Below, piece by piece: positions 4,596 through 6,779 of a stretch of 6,779 nucleotides of DNA. A model generated the notes under the pieces. It ran no database searches. It was not told the origin of the DNA and saw nothing but the letters and a program-made list of their open reading frames with translations. Both the position numbers and the translations under genes were made by a program. This stretch comes from an uncultured delta proteobacterium (lineage in GTDB: Bacteria; Myxococcota_A; Polyangia; Polyangiales; Ga0077539): assembly GCA_903885885.1 (NCBI GenBank), contig CAISKJ010001178.1:1-6779 (forward strand), in the 5' to 3' direction. Numbering within the stretch: position 1 is the first letter of the stretch; every line of letters starts with the position of its first letter.

Positions 4596-6590
4596 ATGAT
4601 GCCGAGCAAGGGCCTCGCCCCCCAGTCGATCTTCGCCGGGCAGTTTCGTGTGATCCAGAGCCTCGCGCACGGAGGCATGGGCGCGATCTATCAGGTCGAG
4701 CAGCTGCCCACGGGGCACCCGCGCGCGCTCAAGGTGATCCTCCCCGAGTACGCGCAGGACCCGCGCGCCCGCGCCCGCTTCGAGCAGGAGGCGCGCATCG
4801 CCGCCCACATCGAGTCGGAGCACGTGGCGCAGGTGATCGCCGCGGGCGTCGACGGCGAGACGAACACCCCGTGGCTCGCCATGGAGCTCCTGCAGGGCAA
4901 AGACCTCGCGGCGGTGCTCACCGACCGCGGGCGCCTCCCGCACGGCGAGGTGTACGAGACCGTCAAGCAGCTCACGCACGCCCTCGCGGCGGCGCACCGC
5001 ATCGGGGTGATTCACCGCGACCTCAAGCCCGAGAACGTCTTCGTGGCCGCCTCGCGGCGCAGCGACACGGCCTTCACCGTGAAGGTGCTCGACTTCGGCG
5101 TCGCCAAGTGGATGCAAGAGAGCCGCCCGGGCCAGGCCACCGCCGTCGTGGGCTCGCCCCTGTGGATGGCCCCCGAGCAGCTCGACGCGCGCGGCATCCT
5201 CGGCCCGCACACCGACATCTGGGCGCTGGGCCTCCTCGCCTTCGCGATGCTCGCGGGCAAGCCCTACTGGAAGGGTGTCTCGGCCGACCACTTCTCGCTC
5301 CCCGAGATCGTCGGCGAGATCATGGCGGCGCCGATGGTGCCCGCCTCGCAGCGCGCGGCCGAGCTGGGCGCGGCGGGCACGATCCCCAGCGGCTTCGATG
5401 CGTGGTTCGCGCGCTGCACCGAGCGCGATGGGGCGCTGCGCTTCCACAACGTCAACGAAGCCCTCGCGGCGTTTCCGCGCGCCGCCGCGGCCATCCCCGC
5501 GACGGGCGCGATGCCCTCGCAGGCGCAGCCCGCGCCGGGCATCTCGCCCACGGTGGCCGTTCCGATGATGAGCACGCCGATGCCCCTCGGCTTCGGCTCG
5601 GCCGCGCAGAGCACGCCGCCCGCGGGAGGCACCATGGCGTGGTCGCCGGGAGCGGGTCCGTTTCCGACCGGGCCGTCGCCGTTTCCGACCGGGCCGTCGC
5701 CGTTTCAGGGCGCCGGGGCGTCGCAGCCGGGGCCCTTTCAGGCCACGCCGATGCCCTCGGGGCCGCAGGCCTTCGCGCCGCCCTCGATGCAGGGTCAGGG
5801 CGCCTATCAGCCCTCGCAGCCGCAGGGCTTTGCGCCGCCGCAGGTGTATGGCGCCGCGCCCGGATATGGCCCCAGCACGGCGGCACCGTGGCAGAGTCCG
5901 TCCCCGCGGCCCGCGTCGAACACCGGCGTCATCGCCGCGGTCGTGGCCGCGCTTGGCCTTGTGTTCGTGGTGGGCGGCGCCGCGGCGGCCTACCTGCTGC
6001 TCAAGCCCTCGTGCGCGAGCGACGAGCACACGAGCAACGGCCACTGCTGCACCCGCGGCGCCGAGTGGAGCGACGACCGCCGCGCGTGCGTGTGCCAGAA
6101 CCTCGCCCTCTGCGGTGGAGCGGCGATCGCGACGACGCCGCAGGTCCCGCAACCCCAGTACCCGCAGCCGCAGGTACCGCAACCCCAGTACCCGCAGCCG
6201 CAGGATCCGCAGCAGCCGACGATGACGCCGCTGCCGACGCCGATGCCCACGATGCCGCCGCCGCGGCCCACCATCATTCACGCGTGCGACGGCGTGTGGA
6301 GCGGCACCCTCGTCGAGAACACCGGCAGCCGCGGCGCGATGAACCTCATGGTGCGCGCCTCGTCGAGCGCGTGCGCGCGATGGACGGAGCGCTGGGGCTC
6401 CGGGGCGGTCTGCAACTACGTGCTCACGAGCTGCACCGTGACGGCGTCGGGCCTGCGCGGCATCGGTCGCACGAGCTCGCGCGGGTGCACGGGCCCCGTG
6501 TCGGCCGCAATCGCGTGCACGCCGACGGGCGCGTCGTTTCGTGAGCAGGTGGGCAACGTCGTCGACTCGGCGTCGCTGTCGCGGCGCTGA
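4596..6590 (+). CDS. Transmembrane Hanks-type Ser/Thr kinase with cysteine-rich outer region
   Basis: A 664-residue receptor-like protein kinase. The cytoplasmic kinase domain (about 17-293) has loop A24-H-G-G-M-G29, lysine K46, helix-C E65, H140-R-D-L-K-P-E-N147, D166-F-G, A192-P-E and D207-I-W. All catalytic residues are kept; only the first loop glycine is changed, to Ala. A disordered Pro/Gly/Gln/Ser linker (about 300-440) carries a repeated PFPTGPS. One membrane helix (about 444-469) places the rest outside. The outer part has a small module with six cysteines (C473, 484, 485, 498, 500, 506), a Pro/Gln repeat stalk (about 516-541), and a C-terminal domain (about 562-664) with six more (C564, 593, 606, 613, 631, 641). 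The 443 residues before the helix hold a single cysteine (C274), so the outer ones are probably disulfide-bonded. It is likely a sensor of an envelope or external signal; the ligand is unknown. ATG 4596 is followed by a second ATG at 4599, which could also serve. Confidence 0.93.
   Translation: MMPSKGLAPQSIFAGQFRVIQSLAHGGMGAIYQVEQLPTGHPRALKVILPEYAQDPRARARFEQEARIAAHIESEHVAQVIAAGVDGETNTPWLAMELLQGKDLAAVLTDRGRLPHGEVYETVKQLTHALAAAHRIGVIHRDLKPENVFVAASRRSDTAFTVKVLDFGVAKWMQESRPGQATAVVGSPLWMAPEQLDARGILGPHTDIWALGLLAFAMLAGKPYWKGVSADHFSLPEIVGEIMAAPMVPASQRAAELGAAGTIPSGFDAWFARCTERDGALRFHNVNEALAAFPRAAAAIPATGAMPSQAQPAPGISPTVAVPMMSTPMPLGFGSAAQSTPPAGGTMAWSPGAGPFPTGPSPFPTGPSPFQGAGASQPGPFQATPMPSGPQAFAPPSMQGQGAYQPSQPQGFAPPQVYGAAPGYGPSTAAPWQSPSPRPASNTGVIAAVVAALGLVFVVGGAAAAYLLLKPSCASDEHTSNGHCCTRGAEWSDDRRACVCQNLALCGGAAIATTPQVPQPQYPQPQVPQPQYPQPQDPQQPTMTPLPTPMPTMPPPRPTIIHACDGVWSGTLVENTGSRGAMNLMVRASSSACARWTERWGSGAVCNYVLTSCTVTASGLRGIGRTSSRGCTGPVSAAIACTPTGASFREQVGNVVDSASLSRR
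5658..5699 (+). repeat. Perfect 21-bp tandem repeat inside the second kinase
   Basis: Two identical 21-bp units (5658-5678 and 5679-5699) are followed by a partial third that matches for 7 bases (5700-5706). The length keeps the frame and encodes PFPTGPS twice, in the disordered linker between kinase domain and membrane helix. Identity at silent positions suggests recent slippage duplication. Confidence 0.9.
6141..6218 (+). repeat. 30-bp tandem repeat encoding a Pro/Gln stalk
   Basis: Units 6141-6170 and 6171-6200 differ at a single base (6146 C versus 6176 A), and a degenerate third begins at 6201. Each encodes QVPQPQYPQP. The repeat lies between the two cysteine-rich parts of the kinase's outer region and probably forms an extended, polyproline-like spacer. 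Confidence 0.9.
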
Positions 6591-6596
6591 GGGCGC

Positions 6597-6779
6597 TCAA
6601 GGCGCGAGGCAGCGCCAGGTCGCCGCGAGGGAGCCTTCGCCCGTCGTCGTGGTGACGGCGCCCACGCGCCACGGCTGCGCGAGGACGCCCAGCGCCTCGC
6701 CGCCGCGCGCGCGCGCCACGATGCGCCGCGCGGCGTCGTGGGCGAGGAGCGCGAGCTCGCCCGGCGGCCGGCCCGTGAG
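6597..6779 (-). CDS. C-terminal end of a convergent gene, product uncertain
   Basis: Only the last 60 codons are in the window; the frame is open from base 6779 down to TGA at 6599-6597. Of the 60 sense codons 58 end in G or C, as expected for a real gene here. The visible protein includes GELALLAHDAARRIVARA near the left end and PWRVGAVTTTTGEGSLAATW before the final RCLAP. The helix LALLAHDAARRI followed by a strand and loop recalls the C-terminus of periplasmic substrate-binding (type 1 periplasmic-binding) proteins, but this is a weak impression from a fragment. It converges with the transmembrane kinase, with 6 bp between the stop codons, leaving no room for a separate terminator for either gene. 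Confidence 0.7.
   Translation of the reverse strand, partial: LTGRPPGELALLAHDAARRIVARARGGEALGVLAQPWRVGAVTTTTGEGSLAATWRCLAP

Noticed and set aside
4287..6281. Open minus-strand frame of 664 codons opposite the second kinase
   Set aside because: Arg/Gly/His-rich translation without motifs, opposite a clear kinase; a shadow frame.
6592..6616. Hairpin GGCGCT/AGCGCC as a terminator for the second kinase
   Set aside because: The 6-bp stem has a 13-base loop, no T-run follows, and it lies within the opposite coding sequence; such repeats arise easily at this base composition.

Overview
The window is very GC-rich, codon third positions are almost all G or C, and two of the six complete or partial plus-strand genes encode eukaryote-type (Hanks) Ser/Thr kinases with extra domains. 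This suggests a myxobacterium or relative (Myxococcota, probably a Polyangia-type lineage). The assignment is an inference from gene style; no marker gene is present.

Layout from left to right: (1) the 3' part of a membrane-anchored YkuE-type metallophosphoesterase (1-1086, +, cut by the window edge); (2) a 142-bp gap with a 14-bp inverted repeat, a weak candidate promoter and a ribosome binding site; (3) a soluble Ser/Thr kinase with a long coiled-coil tail (1229-2974, +); (4) an 84-bp gap holding a strikingly C-rich, G-poor tract and a TTGACG promoter candidate; (5) a TetR regulator of the FadR/YsiA type (3059-3694, +) with a near-perfect palindrome lying on its first codons; (6) two small, translationally overlapping lipoprotein-like genes that look like diverged relatives (3728-4144 and 4141-4572, +); (7) a transmembrane Ser/Thr kinase (4596-6590, +) with a disordered Pro-rich linker, one membrane helix and a twelve-cysteine extracytoplasmic region; (8) the 3' end of a convergent minus-strand gene (6597-6779), whose stop codon is only 6 bp from that of the kinase.

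How the genes may work together: genes 5-7 are closely packed on the same strand (gaps of 33 bp, a 4-bp overlap and 23 bp), so they may form an operon in which a ligand-responsive repressor controls two envelope lipoproteins and a receptor kinase with a disulfide-rich outer domain. That is inferred from spacing and topology. The first kinase and the phosphoesterase have separate intergenic signals and no demonstrated link to this group. I see no tRNA, rRNA, CRISPR array, insertion sequence or phage gene. There is no gene-free stretch longer than 300 bases. The most distinctive items are the architecture of the second kinase, the operator placed on the TetR start codon, and a shared GTAG element 13-17 bases upstream of three start codons that hints at leaderless or near-leaderless transcripts.
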